64,000 bases of DNA from Tardiphaga sp. 709 (GCF_032401055.1 NZ_CP135529.1:248001-312000), one strand, 5' to 3'; numbered from the stretch's first letter, positions 1 through 9,716 are shown. Notes: generated by a model from the sequence alone, not told the origin. A program made the numbers and translations.

Positions 1-2
1 CG

Positions 3-548
3 GCGATCGGCATTCCGCTTGGCCTGATGATCGGCCGCATGCCGCTGCTGCGCAAGTTGCTCGATCCGACGCTGTCGCTGCTGCGGCCCATTCCGGTCAC
101 CGCATGGCTGCCGCTATCGATGATCTTCTTCGGCCTCGGTCCGCGCGCGGCGATCTTCCTGGTGTTTCTCGGCGCGTTCTTTCCGATCCTGCTCAACACC
201 GTATTCGGCGTGCGCTCCGTCGATATCAGGCTGTTCGAGGCGGCCGAGATGCTCGGCTGCAGCGGCGCGCAGCAATTCCGTTCGGTCGTGCTGCCGGCGG
301 CGCTGCCGAGCATCTTCAATGGCCTTCGTCTCGGTGCCGGTTTCGCCTGGATTCTCATCGTGGTCGGCGAGATGACCGGCGTGCCCGAAGGCCTCGGCGC
401 CGTCATCATGGATGGCCGCACACTGTCGCGCACCGATCTCGTGATCACCGGCATGATCATCATCGGCATCACGGGCTTTCTGTCAGATCGCATCCTGCTG
501 ATGCTCAGCAACTACTTCCTTCGCTGGAGCCCGCAGCATCATGCTTGA
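3..548 (+). CDS. ABC transporter permease, SsuC/TauC type (5' end cut by window)
   Basis: Inner-membrane permease of a nitrate/sulfonate/taurine-type importer; the reading frame is open from the first bases, so the N terminus lies outside the window. Hydrophobic segments are visible around WLPLSMIFFGLG, IFLVFLGAFFPILLNTVF, AGFAWILIVVGEM and ITGMIIIGITGFLS. Between them sits the cytoplasmic EAA loop (EAAEMLGCSGAQQF, then LPAALPS), the contact site for the ATPase. The stop codon overlaps the start of the ATPase gene by 8 bases, so the two are co-translated. Substrate is inferred from downstream SsuD-like and binding-protein genes; nitrate or pyrimidine-precursor relatives share this fold. Confidence 0.9.
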   Translation, partial: AIGIPLGLMIGRMPLLRKLLDPTLSLLRPIPVTAWLPLSMIFFGLGPRAAIFLVFLGAFFPILLNTVFGVRSVDIRLFEAAEMLGCSGAQQFRSVVLPAALPSIFNGLRLGAGFAWILIVVGEMTGVPEGLGAVIMDGRTLSRTDLVITGMIIIGITGFLSDRILLMLSNYFLRWSPQHHA

Positions 549-1347
549 TCGACCGACCATAATTGCGCCTGACATCCTCGAAGTGAGCGGCGTGCAGAAA
601 TTCTACCAAGCCTCCAACGGCCCGGTCGAGGCGTTGCGCGGTGTCAATCTCACCATCCGCAAGGGCGAGTTCGTTTGTCTGCTCGGCGCGTCGGGCTGCG
701 GCAAGTCCACCTTGCTGCGCATCGTCGCCGGTTTCGAGAAAGCGACTGAGGGCTCGGTCACCATGTACGGCTTTCCGGTCGACAGACCGGGCCCGGATCG
801 CGGCATGGTGTTTCAGGATTACGCGTTGTTTCCGTGGCTGACCGTGCGCGACAATATCGGCTTCGGCCCCAAGCATCGTCGTCTTGCGACCAAACTCGTG
901 AACGAACTCACCGACAAGTTCATGGCCATGGTCGGACTGACGGCCTTTGCCGATCGCTATCCGCACCAGCTCTCCGGCGGCATGAAACAACGCGTCGCCA
1001 TCGCGCGTGTGCTCAGCAACGACACCGACGTGCTGCTGATGGACGAGCCGTTCGGCGCGCTCGATGCGCTGACCCGCAGCAAGCTGCAGGAAGAACTCGT
1101 CGAGATCTGGCGCACCACCGGCCTCACGGTGATTTTCGTGACGCATTCAGTCGAGGAAGCCGTGATGCTGGCGGATCGCGTGATCGTGATGTCAGCGGGG
1201 CCGGGCCGGATCGATTGCGAAATCGAGGTCGATCTGCCGCGCCCGCGCGATGTCGCATCGCCCGAATTCAACGCATTGCGGCGCGAGGTCACTCAGAAGC
1301 TCACGAGCCATATCGCCGGCAGTCGGGGCAACGCGGCAGATTCCTGA
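541..1347 (+). CDS. ABC transporter ATP-binding protein, SsuB/TauB type
   Basis: Cytoplasmic ATPase (268 aa, usual family length) that energises the preceding permease. Walker A GASGCGKST lies at residues 49-57, the Q-loop in VFQDYALFPWL near 90-100, the ABC signature LSGGMKQ at 144-150 and Walker B VLLMDEP at 164-170, followed by the H-loop VTHSVEEA. All catalytic elements are present. Its ATG lies inside the last codons of the permease gene. The closest families are sulfonate, taurine and nitrate importers; the downstream flavin monooxygenase favours a sulfonate or sulfate-ester substrate, by inference. Confidence 0.93.
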   Translation: MLDRPTIIAPDILEVSGVQKFYQASNGPVEALRGVNLTIRKGEFVCLLGASGCGKSTLLRIVAGFEKATEGSVTMYGFPVDRPGPDRGMVFQDYALFPWLTVRDNIGFGPKHRRLATKLVNELTDKFMAMVGLTAFADRYPHQLSGGMKQRVAIARVLSNDTDVLLMDEPFGALDALTRSKLQEELVEIWRTTGLTVIFVTHSVEEAVMLADRVIVMSAGPGRIDCEIEVDLPRPRDVASPEFNALRREVTQKLTSHIAGSRGNAADS

Positions 1348-1515
1348 ATCGGGCTTCAAAAACGCGCGAATAAAATTCTCGCCTGAGGTCACCGGAGAGA
1401 ATTTTCACCTGCGGGTCTGAGGCCCATCAGTCCCGCTGTCGTTATTTCCGAGTACCGCTTGTAACGCCTGCCGAACGGCATTCTCTAGGGTTAGAGAAGC
1501 CGAAAGCAATACGAT

Positions 1516-2658
1516 ATGGACGCGGTTCCCAGCATCATCGACAGAGTTAATTTGCTCGTTCCGGGCTTTGCGGAACGTGCGCCATTGCATGATCGTGCGG
1601 CAAGTTTTCCATTCGAGAATTTTCAGGAACTGTCCGGGGCGGGCCTGCTGGCGCTGCCGGTGCCAAAGGCCCTGGGCGGCGCGGGCGCCGGGGTGCGCGA
1701 GGCTGTGCGCGTCGTGAACGCAGTCGGCAAGGCCGATGCCGCGACCGCGCTTGTATTGGCGATGCACTATATCCACCATCTGGTCATCACGCGAAATGGC
1801 AATTGGCCTGCGCATCTGGCGCAGCGCGTGTCGCGCGACGCCGTGAATGGCTTGGCGCTGATCAACGCATTGCGCGTCGAGCCCGATCAGGGATCGCCAT
1901 CGCGGGGCGGTCTGCCTCAAACCACAGCGAAGCGCACCGCCGACGGCTGGCGCATTACCGGCCGCAAGATCTATTCGACCGGGTCGCCGATCCTCAAATG
2001 GTACACTGTATGGGCGAAGACGGACGAGCCCGACGTGCGGGTCGGCGTCTTTCTGGTGCCGGCGGGTCTGCCGGGCACGGAGATCGTCGAGACCTGGGAT
2101 CATCTTGGCCTCCGCGCCAGCGGCAGCCATGACGTCGTGTTCGACGACGTGCTCGTTCCGCTCGACAACGAGGTGGATCTGCGCCGTCCCGGCGAGTGGG
2201 GCGCGCCGGATGTGTCGCAGGCGACCACCCAGGCCGTGCTCGTCGGTGCGGTCTATGACGGCGTGGCGCGGGCGGCGCGTGACTGGCTGATCGACTTTCT
2301 CAAGACCCGCACGCCATCGAGTCTCGGCGCGCCGCTCGCAACGCTGCCGCGGGCGCAGGAGATCGTCGGCGGCATCGAGGCGAAGCTCGCGGTGAATGCG
2401 CGGCTGCTCGAGACCTTCGCACGGGATATCGATGACGGTGTTACGCCGACGCCAGTTGAGGCAAACATCCTCAAGCTCACCGTCACCAACAATGCCGTCG
2501 CCGTCGTTGAGGACGCGCTGTCGCTGACCAGCAATCACGGACTGACCCGCGCCAATCCGCTAGAGCGGCATTATCGCGACGTTCTGTGCGGCCGCGTGCA
2601 CACGCCGCAAGACGACAGCACCAAGATTTCCGCCGGACGCATCGCGCTCGGCATCTGA
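1516..2658 (+). CDS. Acyl-CoA dehydrogenase-fold flavoprotein, SfnC/DszC-like
   Basis: A 380-residue protein with the acyl-CoA dehydrogenase fold: an N-terminal helical part (LSGAGLLALPVPKALGGAGA), a central beta domain (GWRITGRKIYSTGSP, LGLRASGSHDVVFDDV) and a C-terminal helical bundle ending in NPLERHYRDVLCGRVHTPQD. That ending is typical of the DszC/SfnC flavin-dependent monooxygenase branch rather than of true beta-oxidation enzymes. It sits between ABC transporter genes and an SsuD-like monooxygenase, so a role in oxidising an organosulfur compound is inferred. About 170 bases separate it from the ATPase gene, enough for its own promoter. Confidence 0.8.
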   Translation: MDAVPSIIDRVNLLVPGFAERAPLHDRAASFPFENFQELSGAGLLALPVPKALGGAGAGVREAVRVVNAVGKADAATALVLAMHYIHHLVITRNGNWPAHLAQRVSRDAVNGLALINALRVEPDQGSPSRGGLPQTTAKRTADGWRITGRKIYSTGSPILKWYTVWAKTDEPDVRVGVFLVPAGLPGTEIVETWDHLGLRASGSHDVVFDDVLVPLDNEVDLRRPGEWGAPDVSQATTQAVLVGAVYDGVARAARDWLIDFLKTRTPSSLGAPLATLPRAQEIVGGIEAKLAVNARLLETFARDIDDGVTPTPVEANILKLTVTNNAVAVVEDALSLTSNHGLTRANPLERHYRDVLCGRVHTPQDDSTKISAGRIALGI

Positions 2659-2683
2659 ACAACAGCAGGAAGTGGAGAGACCC

Positions 2684-3778
2684 ATGTCCGTCGAATTCAT
2701 CGGCTTCATCACCAATAATGACGCATCCGAAACCCGCGTCCGCTCCGGTCCGATCCTCGATCCCGCCTATATCGAGACCGTTGCGAAGGCGCATGAGCTC
2801 GCGGGCTTCGACCGCGCGCTGCTCGCCTTCCATTCGACCTCGCCGGACGGTCTGCAGGTCGCGCAGCATGCGCTCGGCGTGACCGAGAAGCTGAAGGTGA
2901 TGATCGCACAGCGTCCAGGCTTTACCGCACCAACCGTCATCGCACGCCAGCTCGCCACCATCGAGAATTTCCACAACGGCCGCGTCTCGCTGCATGTCAT
3001 CACCGGCGGCAATGCCAAGGAGCTGCGGCAGGACGGCAATACGCTTGACGACAAGGACGAGCGTTATGCCCGCACCGGCGAGTGGCTCGACATCATCAAG
3101 CAGGAATGGACGAGCGAGAAACCATTCGACTATGCCGGCAAATATTATCAGGTTGAGGGCGGCTTCTCGCAGGTGAAGCCGACCGTGCCGATCCACGTCT
3201 TCGTTGGCGGCGCGTCGGACGCGGCCATCGACGTGTCGGGCAAGCACGCCGACACCTTCGCGCTGTGGGGTGAATCCTACGCGCAGGTGCGTGACGTCAC
3301 CGGCCGCGTGCGCGCCGCCGCCGCCAAATATGGGCGGCCGGCGCCGCGCTTCAGCCTGTCGGTGCGCCCGATCATCGCCGACACCGAGGAAAAAGCCTGG
3401 GCCAAGGCCGATGACATTCTCGCCCGCGCCACCGCGCTGCAGGACAAGACCGGCTATCGCAAGCCGGCCGATGGCCATGCCACCGCCGGCGCGAAGCGTC
3501 TGCTGGCGCTGGCCGAGCAGGGCACCCGCATCGACAAGCGGCTGTGGACGGAAATGGCGGCGCTCACCGGCGCGAACAGCAACACCACCGCGCTGGTCGG
3601 AACGCCCGAACAGGTCGCCGAAGTGTTCGCCGACTACTACGATCTCGGCGTCAGCCATTTCCTGATCCGCGGTTTCGATCCCCTGATCGACGCCATCGAT
3701 TACGGCCGTGAACTGATCCCGCGCACCCGCGAACTGATTGCCGCGCGTGACGCCGCCAAGGGAGTTGTCGCAGCATGA
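2684..3778 (+). CDS. LLM-class FMNH2-dependent alkanesulfonate monooxygenase-like protein
   Basis: A 364-residue TIM-barrel luciferase-like monooxygenase resembling SsuD, which cleaves alkanesulfonates to sulfite and an aldehyde using reduced FMN and O2. Family segments are the barrel start VEFIGFITNN, AQRPGFTAPTVIARQLAT, FHNGRVSLHVITGG, a SERY-equivalent DERYARTGE, and the C-terminal ALVGTPEQVAEVFADYYDLG. The ATG at 2684 is preceded by a good ribosome site (aggaagtggag); a GTG 12 bases upstream is also in frame but poorly placed. It overlaps the next gene by ATGA. No flavin reductase (SsuE) is seen nearby, so reduced FMN must come from elsewhere. Confidence 0.87.
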   Translation: MSVEFIGFITNNDASETRVRSGPILDPAYIETVAKAHELAGFDRALLAFHSTSPDGLQVAQHALGVTEKLKVMIAQRPGFTAPTVIARQLATIENFHNGRVSLHVITGGNAKELRQDGNTLDDKDERYARTGEWLDIIKQEWTSEKPFDYAGKYYQVEGGFSQVKPTVPIHVFVGGASDAAIDVSGKHADTFALWGESYAQVRDVTGRVRAAAAKYGRPAPRFSLSVRPIIADTEEKAWAKADDILARATALQDKTGYRKPADGHATAGAKRLLALAEQGTRIDKRLWTEMAALTGANSNTTALVGTPEQVAEVFADYYDLGVSHFLIRGFDPLIDAIDYGRELIPRTRELIAARDAAKGVVAA

Positions 3779-4719
3779 AACGGCTCATCCTCGCCGCCGG
3801 CCTGATCCTCGCGGCCTTCGCATCTTCGGCGCATGCCGAGACGACGCTGATCGTCGGCGACCAGAAGGGAAATGCGCGCGCCGTGATGGAAGCATCCGGC
3901 GTGCTGAAGGACGTGCCTTACAAGATCGAGTGGAAGGAGTTCGCGGCGGCAGCACCGCTGCTGGAGGCGCTTGGCGCCGGCGCGCTCGATAGCGGGCTGG
4001 TCGGCGATGCGCCCTTTACGTTTGCCGCGGCGGCCAATGTGCCGGTCAAGGCCATCGGCGCGATCCGGCAGACCGGCGACGGTCTCGCCGTGCTGGTGCC
4101 GAAGGACTCGACGATCAAGAGCTTCGACGATCTGAAGGGCAAGAAGATCGCCACCGGCCGCGGCTCGATCGGGCATCAGCTCATTCTCGCCGCGCTGGAG
4201 CAGAAGGGCTGGACGGCGAACGATGTGCAGATTGTGTTCCTCGCTCCGTCGGACGCCAAGGTCGCTTATACCCGCGGCTCGGTCGATGCGTGGTCGACCT
4301 GGGAGCCCTATGTGAGCCAGGAAGAGGTGCTGTTCCAGTCGCGCGTTCTGCTCAATGCCGAGGGCCTGACATCGGGGCTGAGCTTCGTGGTGGCGACGCC
4401 GAATGCGATCCGCGACAAGCATGCTGAGCTCGAGGACTATCTCCGCCGCCTCACCGCAGCCCGCGCCTGGGCGCTGAACAACGCGGACGCCTACGCGCAG
4501 ACCTGGGGCAAGCTGATGAACGTGGCGCCGTCGGTGCCGCTGAACTGGCTGACACGCGCCAAGATCAGGATCGCGCCGGTCGATGATGGCGTCGTCGCCG
4601 ATGAGCAGAAGACGATCGATCTCTATCTGCGCAGCGGTCTGATCAAGCAGAAGCTCGACGCCGCCGTACTGGTGGACCGGTCGTTCAACGATGCGATTGG
4701 GAAGGGTGCGGGGTTGTAG
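3775..4719 (+). CDS. Periplasmic sulfonate/aromatic sulfonate-type substrate-binding protein
   Basis: A 314-residue binding protein for the upstream ABC importer. Residues 1-21 form a Sec signal peptide ending in SSAHA, followed by the typical start ETTLIVGDQKG. Further signatures of the SsuA/NrtA-like class are ALGAGALDSGLVGDAPFTFA, IRQTGDGLAVLVPKDS and LKGKKIATGRGSIGHQLI. It overlaps the monooxygenase gene by four bases (ATGA), linking uptake and catabolism in one transcript. It is followed by a strong hairpin repeat (4740-4767). Confidence 0.88.
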   Translation: MKRLILAAGLILAAFASSAHAETTLIVGDQKGNARAVMEASGVLKDVPYKIEWKEFAAAAPLLEALGAGALDSGLVGDAPFTFAAAANVPVKAIGAIRQTGDGLAVLVPKDSTIKSFDDLKGKKIATGRGSIGHQLILAALEQKGWTANDVQIVFLAPSDAKVAYTRGSVDAWSTWEPYVSQEEVLFQSRVLLNAEGLTSGLSFVVATPNAIRDKHAELEDYLRRLTAARAWALNNADAYAQTWGKLMNVAPSVPLNWLTRAKIRIAPVDDGVVADEQKTIDLYLRSGLIKQKLDAAVLVDRSFNDAIGKGAGL

Positions 4720-4739
4720 CATCCCTCTGCACTCTCGAC

Positions 4740-4767
4740 CGTCGTCCCCGCCTTCGCGGGGACGACG
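4740..4767. repeat. Short GC-rich palindromic intergenic hairpin
   Basis: Inverted repeat cgtcgtccccg / cggggacgacg with a short cttc loop, about 12 paired bases, located 20 bases after the binding-protein gene. It looks like a dispersed palindromic unit of the kind found between genes in this family and could also act as a transcription terminator or mRNA stabiliser; no U tract follows. Confidence 0.6.
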
Positions 4768-4862
4768 TGCTGAGGGGCCAGCGCTTCTCACATCCGTAAA
4801 TCCACGTATTCCCGGTCTCCCTCCGTCGGCCCACCATCGCCCGGCAACGGAGACCAGCGCAG

Positions 4863-5903
4863 ATGCATCACGGCGATATTTCATCCAGCAAGGACGCGGT
4901 CGGCGTCGCCGTCGTGAATTACAAGATGCCGCGGCTTCACACGAAGGCTGAGGTGTTGGCCAATGCGCAGAAGATCGCCGACATGATCGTTGGCATGAAG
5001 ATCGGTCTGCCCGGCATGGATCTGGTGGTGTTCCCGGAATATTCGACCCAGGGCATCATGTATGACGAGAAGGAGATGTATGAGACCGCATCTCTGGTGC
5101 CCGGCGACGAGACGGAGATCTTTGCCGAGGCGTGCCGCAAGGCAAAAGTCTGGGGCGTGTTCTCGCTGACCGGCGAGCGGCACGAGCAGCATCCGCACAA
5201 GGCGCCGTACAACACGTTGATCCTGATGAACGACAAGGGTGAGATCGTTCAGAAATATCGCAAGATCATGCCGTGGGTACCCATCGAGGGCTGGTATCCC
5301 GGCAACTGCACTTATGTCTCCGAAGGACCGAAGGGCCTCAAGGTCTCGCTGATCATCTGTGACGACGGCAACTATCCCGAAATCTGGCGCGACTGCGCCA
5401 TGAAGGGTGCCGAGCTGATCGTGCGCTGCCAGGGCTACATGTATCCGGCCAAGGATCAGCAGGTGCTGATGGCCAAGGCGATGGCCTGGGCCAACAACAC
5501 TTATGTTGCCGTTGCCAATGCCTCAGGCTTCGACGGCGTCTATTCGTATTTCGGCCATTCGGCGATCATCGGTTTCGATGGCCGCACGCTCGGCGAATGC
5601 GGCGAGGAAGATTACGGCATTCAATATGCGGCACTGTCGAAATCGCTGATCCGCGACGCGCGCCGCACCGGGCAGTCGGAGAACCATCTCTTCAAGCTGC
5701 TGCATCGCGGCTACACCGGCACGATCAATTCCGGCGAAAGCAACAAGGGTGTCGCAGCGTGTCCGTTCGATTTCTATGCGAACTGGGTCAACAATCCCGA
5801 CAAGGCGCGCGAGAATGTCGAGGCCTTCACGCGGACGACGGTCGGTGTCGAGGAATGCCCGATCGAGGGACTGCCGCATGAGGGGATGTTGAACGACAGG
5901 TAG
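4863..5903 (+). CDS. amiE: Aliphatic amidase (acylamide amidohydrolase)
   Basis: Hydrolyses short aliphatic amides to the acid and ammonia. The 346-residue sequence follows the nitrilase-superfamily amidase AmiE closely throughout, starting with [20 protein letters not shown]. The Glu-Lys-Cys triad is present: Glu59 in VVFPEYS, Lys134 in QKYRKIMP and Cys166 in [11 protein letters not shown]. The C-terminal extension typical of AmiE ([14 protein letters not shown], then [10 protein letters not shown]) is complete. It stands alone between the sulfur cluster and the minus-strand pxp genes; no AmiC/AmiR regulator is adjacent. It could receive amides made by the nitrile hydratase at 45-46 kb, but that link is inference. 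Confidence 0.96.
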   Translation: MHHGDISSSKDAVGVAVVNYKMPRLHTKAEVLANAQKIADMIVGMKIGLPGMDLVVFPEYSTQGIMYDEKEMYETASLVPGDETEIFAEACRKAKVWGVFSLTGERHEQHPHKAPYNTLILMNDKGEIVQKYRKIMPWVPIEGWYPGNCTYVSEGPKGLKVSLIICDDGNYPEIWRDCAMKGAELIVRCQGYMYPAKDQQVLMAKAMAWANNTYVAVANASGFDGVYSYFGHSAIIGFDGRTLGECGEEDYGIQYAALSKSLIRDARRTGQSENHLFKLLHRGYTGTINSGESNKGVAACPFDFYANWVNNPDKARENVEAFTRTTVGVEECPIEGLPHEGMLNDR

Positions 5904-5911
5904 TCCAACCT

Positions 5912-6062
5912 CGTCATTCCGGGGCGGCCGCGCACCTTGCGCGGACGAACCCGGAATCTGGGCATGTTCATCATCTCGACGTACCGGGCGGCAGAGAGGT
6001 GACTTCCATTTCGGGATTCCGGGTTCGCGTCCAGCAAGAGCCGGCCGCGCCCCGGAATGACA
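5912..6062. repeat. Composite palindromic dispersed repeat (gtcattccgggg type)
   Basis: Outer arms gtcattccggggcggcc (from 5913) and the inverse ending ccccggaatgac (to 6062), with an inner pair aacccggaatc (about 5949) and gattccgggtt (about 6015). The whole 160-base convergent gap between amiE and pxpA is filled by this foldback structure. It belongs to a class of non-coding palindromic repeats common in Bradyrhizobium relatives; copy number cannot be judged here. Confidence 0.75.
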
Positions 6063-6069
6063 GTTCATT

Positions 6070-6840
6070 TCAAAGTACCGTCTTGAACGGCGCCACGTCG
6101 ATGCCCGCCTTTTTCAATCCATCGCGCACATGGCGGCCGAGCTCCACGGCTCCCGGCGTGTCGCCGTGAATGCACACGGTGTCCATCTTCATCTTGATCA
6201 CCTTGCCGGTGATCGAGATGACTTCGCCGGTCTGTGCCATCTTCACCACGCGATCAGCGACCATGACGGGATCGTGTAGCACCGCGCCGGGCTTCTTGCG
6301 CGAGACGAGATTGCCGTTGTCCTCATAGGCGCGGTCGGCGAACACTTCATGTGCCAACGGGAGTCCGGCGGCTTCGCCTGCGGTCACGAGCTTGGAATTC
6401 GCCAGCACCACGAAGGTCAGATTGCGGTCGACGGCTTTGATGCCGGCGGCGATGGCGCGCGCGGTCATGTCGTCCTCGCAGGCGACGTTGGAGATCGCGC
6501 CGTGCGCCTTCACGTGGGTGACCTTGTAGCCTTCCATGGCGGCGATCGCCTGCAAGGCGCCGATCTGGTAGGCGATCAGGTTTTCGATCTCGAGCGCGGT
6601 GAGGCCGACGATGGGGCGGCGGCCGAAGCCGTGCAGATCGCGATAGCCGGGATGGGCACCGATCCTGACATTGCGTGCCTTGGCGAGTTGCACGGTCTTG
6701 CGCATTACATCGGCGTCGCCGGCGTGATAACCGCAGGCGATGTTCACCGAGCTTGCGAGCTCGATCATCGCGGCGTCATTGCCCATCTCCCACATGCCGA
6801 AGCTTTCGCCGAGGTCGCAGTTGAGATCGATGGTCGCCAT
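6070..6840 (-). CDS. pxpA: 5-oxoprolinase subunit A (LamB/YcsF family)
   Basis: A 256-residue LamB/YcsF protein, one subunit of the ATP-dependent 5-oxoprolinase PxpABC that opens 5-oxoproline (pyroglutamate) to glutamate. Diagnostic segments are the start [61 protein letters not shown] and the end [19 protein letters not shown]. The ATG at 6840 was chosen because the family begins at this motif; the open frame continues upstream without similarity. It is the last gene of a minus-strand pxpB-pxpC-pxpA operon, 31 bases after pxpC. Confidence 0.93.
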   Translation of the reverse strand: MATIDLNCDLGESFGMWEMGNDAAMIELASSVNIACGYHAGDADVMRKTVQLAKARNVRIGAHPGYRDLHGFGRRPIVGLTALEIENLIAYQIGALQAIAAMEGYKVTHVKAHGAISNVACEDDMTARAIAAGIKAVDRNLTFVVLANSKLVTAGEAAGLPLAHEVFADRAYEDNGNLVSRKKPGAVLHDPVMVADRVVKMAQTGEVISITGKVIKMKMDTVCIHGDTPGAVELGRHVRDGLKKAGIDVAPFKTVL

Positions 6841-6871
6841 GGTCGTGCTCTTTCGTAAATAGGGTTCGAAA

Positions 6872-7918
6872 TCAGTCTTGCGCGTCTGCCGGCTGCGGCG
6901 CCTGCCACGTCTCGACGTCGATCGCGCTGACTGCGGTGCCAGCGACATTGGCCGACAGCAGCGCCTTGATGTCCAGCATCAGGATGTTGGAATCATGGAC
7001 ACGGCCGGGCAGGCTCTGCAGCAGTTCGGCGAAGGCGCGGTATTCAGCCTGCGCTTCGGCCATGGAGATGGCCTTGAAGCGGAAAGCACGGCCCGGCTGG
7101 GTCTGGCCGAAGCGGCCGAGATCGGTCGAGATCACGGTCGCGATTTTCGGATAGCCGCCTGATGTGCCACGGTCGGGCATCAGCACGATGGGCTGGCCGT
7201 TGCCGGGTACCTGGATCGAGCCGTTCACGGTGCCGTCGGAGACGATGTTGTGGCCGTGCAGATGTTTGATCACGGGGCCTTCGAGGCGATAGCCCATGCG
7301 ATCGCTGGTCGCCGAAATCTTCCAGTCGCTATTCAGGAACAGATCCTTGGCGTCACCGAATTCGTCGTCCTGAGGCCCAAGCACCACGCGGATTGGACCC
7401 TCGACCGGCGCGGGCAGGTCGATGCGCTTCTCGTTGGCGCTGCTGGCCGTCGCCACCGGCAATTCGTCGCCGGCCTGCAGCGGTCGCGGATAGGGACTGC
7501 CGAGACCGGCGCGGGCATTCACGGCCAGGCTGCCGAACATTGGCTCGCCGCGGATCCCGCCCTCGATGGCGAGATAGCCGAAGGTGCCGGCGCGGGCGAC
7601 GCCGAGATTGAGGCTCTCGCCATCGGCCAGCGTGACGGATGTGTTGACGTTGAAGGGCGTGCCGGCGATATCGGCCGGCCGCGTTGCACCGGTGAGCGAA
7701 ATCCGAACAGCGCCGCCTTTGGCGGTGAAGACCGAATTGAGCGGGCCGAGTTCGATGGTGGCTGCGAACAGCGTGTTGCCCAGCAGGGCATTGGCGGCGG
7801 CCATCGCCAGTCGATCGACGGCGCCCGATGGCACCAGGCCGTAGCGCTGGGCGCCGAACCGGCCGACATCCTGCACGGACGTGCCGGGGCTCACGGACGT
7901 GACGATGAGCTTGCTCAT
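6872..7918 (-). CDS. pxpC: 5-oxoprolinase subunit C (biotin-dependent carboxyltransferase-like, KipA family)
   Basis: A 348-residue protein of the KipA / urea-amidolyase-related family, cyclophilin-like fold. Visible family segments are [40 protein letters not shown], the central [24 protein letters not shown] and [18 protein letters not shown]. It overlaps pxpB by four bases, and PxpB and PxpC form one heteromer that phosphorylates and opens 5-oxoproline with PxpA. The C-terminal tail (about 60 residues) is a little longer than the core family. Confidence 0.92.
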   Translation of the reverse strand: MSKLIVTSVSPGTSVQDVGRFGAQRYGLVPSGAVDRLAMAAANALLGNTLFAATIELGPLNSVFTAKGGAVRISLTGATRPADIAGTPFNVNTSVTLADGESLNLGVARAGTFGYLAIEGGIRGEPMFGSLAVNARAGLGSPYPRPLQAGDELPVATASSANEKRIDLPAPVEGPIRVVLGPQDDEFGDAKDLFLNSDWKISATSDRMGYRLEGPVIKHLHGHNIVSDGTVNGSIQVPGNGQPIVLMPDRGTSGGYPKIATVISTDLGRFGQTQPGRAFRFKAISMAEAQAEYRAFAELLQSLPGRVHDSNILMLDIKALLSANVAGTAVSAIDVETWQAPQPADAQD

Positions 7919-8646
7919 GACGCGATCAGCTCCGCGACGAATGCACCGGCTTCGGCCGCGCGGTCCTGTTCGGCAAAGGTCTTCTCATCGACAGCCGCGA
8001 AGGTGATTGCGTCGCCGGGTTCAAGCAGGAAGATGGGATCGCGGCTGAGCTGATAGGTGCGCACGGCGGTCCGTCCGAGCAGATGCCAGCCGCTGGGGCC
8101 GGCGAGGCATTGCACGCCGGTCTGGATGCCGCCGATGGAGATCGTTCCGGGCGGTGTCAGCAGCCGGGGATTCTGCCGGCGTGACATCTGCATCGAACTC
8201 GGCAGCCCGCTGAGATAGGACCAGCCCGGGGTGAAGCCGATCATCGCCACTTTGTAGTCGCCGCCCACATGGCGCGCGACGACTTCGTCCGGTGTGATGT
8301 TCAGTGCCTTGGCGACGTCTTCGAGATCAATGCCGTTCTCGCCGCCATAGGCGACGGGGATGCGCCAGCGCCGGGCCGCCTTGGCTTCGGGGAGCGGCTG
8401 GAGTGCCAGTTCGGTCAGCTTCTCACCCAAAGCGTCGAAGCCGATCTGCAGCGGATCGTAATGCACCAGAAGGGAGCGATAGGTCGGCACGGTTTCGGTG
8501 ACGGCAGCAAGGCCGGCCGACGCGACGAGTTTGTCGAGCGCCAGCACGCGGCGGTTGGCTTCCTCGTCGATGGTCCGGCTGAATTCGACGGTGATGGCAG
8601 CATCGCCTGACGGCAGAATGCGGGGCGGGGAGAGAGCTGCGACCAT
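7915..8646 (-). CDS. pxpB: 5-oxoprolinase subunit B (KipI family)
   Basis: A 243-residue KipI / allophanate hydrolase subunit 1 protein, first gene of the minus-strand pxpBCA operon. Family motifs are RILPSGDAAITVEF near the start, VPTYRSLLVHYDP, IPVAYGGENGIDLEDVA, the highly conserved GFTPGWSYLSGLP and LTPPGTISIGGIQTGV with the C-terminal GWHLLGRT. The 250-base gap to the divergent RraA-like gene probably holds both promoters, but I could not pick out a clear regulator site there. Confidence 0.92.
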   Translation of the reverse strand: MVAALSPPRILPSGDAAITVEFSRTIDEEANRRVLALDKLVASAGLAAVTETVPTYRSLLVHYDPLQIGFDALGEKLTELALQPLPEAKAARRWRIPVAYGGENGIDLEDVAKALNITPDEVVARHVGGDYKVAMIGFTPGWSYLSGLPSSMQMSRRQNPRLLTPPGTISIGGIQTGVQCLAGPSGWHLLGRTAVRTYQLSRDPIFLLEPGDAITFAAVDEKTFAEQDRAAEAGAFVAELIAS

Positions 8647-8898
8647 GGCCTCACAACGTCAGTATTGGACAACCATGCATAGCGCGTTTTACCAGCGAGT
8701 GGAATTCGCAATCTGAAAATAGCCGTGCATCTTCAATAAATTAATACGCATGTTGGCGATAAGCCGTACTGATCGCAGAGGTTTCATCACATTGCATGGC
8801 GCTTTGAAGCAGCAGCCCTTGACGCGCTGGCATTCCACCGCAAGATGCGCCGCCGTAAGTCCAACGTCCTGCATCCTCTGACCTGAAGAGCCCTGCGT

Positions 8899-9597
8899 AT
8901 GTCCCTGACACCCGAAGCCATTGCCACCCTGTCGAAGGTCACCACCGCGACCATCACCACCGTTCTCCTGAAGAAGGGCCTGCGCAATGTCTGGCTGCGC
9001 GGCGCCAAGCCGCTGCGCCCCGGTCAGCCCCGTCTCGTCGGTCCGGCCTTCACCCTCCGTTTTGTGCCGGCGCGCGAGGATCTCGCCACTCCGGAATCGT
9101 GGTCGTCGCCGATCTCGACCCGTACCGCCATCGAAGCCATGCCGGAAGGTTGCATTGCTGTGGTCGATGCCATGGGCATCACCGATGCCGGCATCTTCGG
9201 CGACATCCTCTGCGCCCGCATGCAGAAGCGCGGCGTCGCTGCGCTGATCACCGACGGCGTGGTGCGTGACATCGAAGGCGTGCTCGGCACCAATCTGCCG
9301 GTCTGGTGCGACGGCTATGCCGCTCCGCCGTCGGTTGCCGGCCTGACCTTTGTCGGCTGGGGTGAACCGATCGGTTGCGGCGGCGTTGCCATCTTCCCGG
9401 ACGACGTCATCGTCGCCGATCAGGACGGCGCTGTCGTGATCCCGAAGGCCTTCCTCGATCTCATCCTGGCCGAAGGCGCCGAGCAGGAGCGCATGGAAGC
9501 CTGGATCGTCAACGAAGTGAACAACGGCGCCACGCTGCCCGGCCTGTATCCGATGAATGCCGAGACCAAGGCGCGTTACGCCGCGTCGAAGAAGTAA
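8899..9597 (+). CDS. RraA-like protein (HMG/CHA aldolase-type fold)
   Basis: A 232-residue RraA-family protein. It keeps the class II HMG/CHA pyruvate-aldolase features: the turn GDILCARMQKRGVAALITDG followed by VVRDIEGV, where Arg and Asp bind substrate and metal, and VWCDGYAAPPSV and IFPDDVIVADQDGAVVIPK. Such proteins are often annotated as regulators of RNase E, but most alphaproteobacterial members are metal-dependent aldolases or decarboxylases of oxaloacetate-like acids. The neighbourhood (5-oxoprolinase, cupin) suggests metabolism rather than RNA control. Confidence 0.85.
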   Translation: MSLTPEAIATLSKVTTATITTVLLKKGLRNVWLRGAKPLRPGQPRLVGPAFTLRFVPAREDLATPESWSSPISTRTAIEAMPEGCIAVVDAMGITDAGIFGDILCARMQKRGVAALITDGVVRDIEGVLGTNLPVWCDGYAAPPSVAGLTFVGWGEPIGCGGVAIFPDDVIVADQDGAVVIPKAFLDLILAEGAEQERMEAWIVNEVNNGATLPGLYPMNAETKARYAASKK

Positions 9598-9613
9598 CCA
9601 ACCAACTCAAATA

Positions 9614-9716
9614 CCCTCGTCCTGAGGAGCGGCCGCTTGGCCGCGTCTCGAAGGGCGAGGGAGTGTTCATCCCTCATGGTTCGAGACGGCGCTGCGCGCC
9701 TCCTCACCATGAGGGC
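9614..9716. repeat. Dispersed repeat with two inverted-repeat halves (ctcctcaccatgagg type)
   Basis: Two adjacent foldbacks fill the gap between the RraA-like gene and the cupin gene: the first spans ccctcgtcctgagg (9614) to agggcgagg (about 9660), the second cctcatggttcgagac (9671) to ctcaccatgagg (about 9715). The halves resemble each other in inverted sense. This repeat style is frequent in Bradyrhizobium and Rhodopseudomonas intergenic regions; it carries no open frame. Confidence 0.65.
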
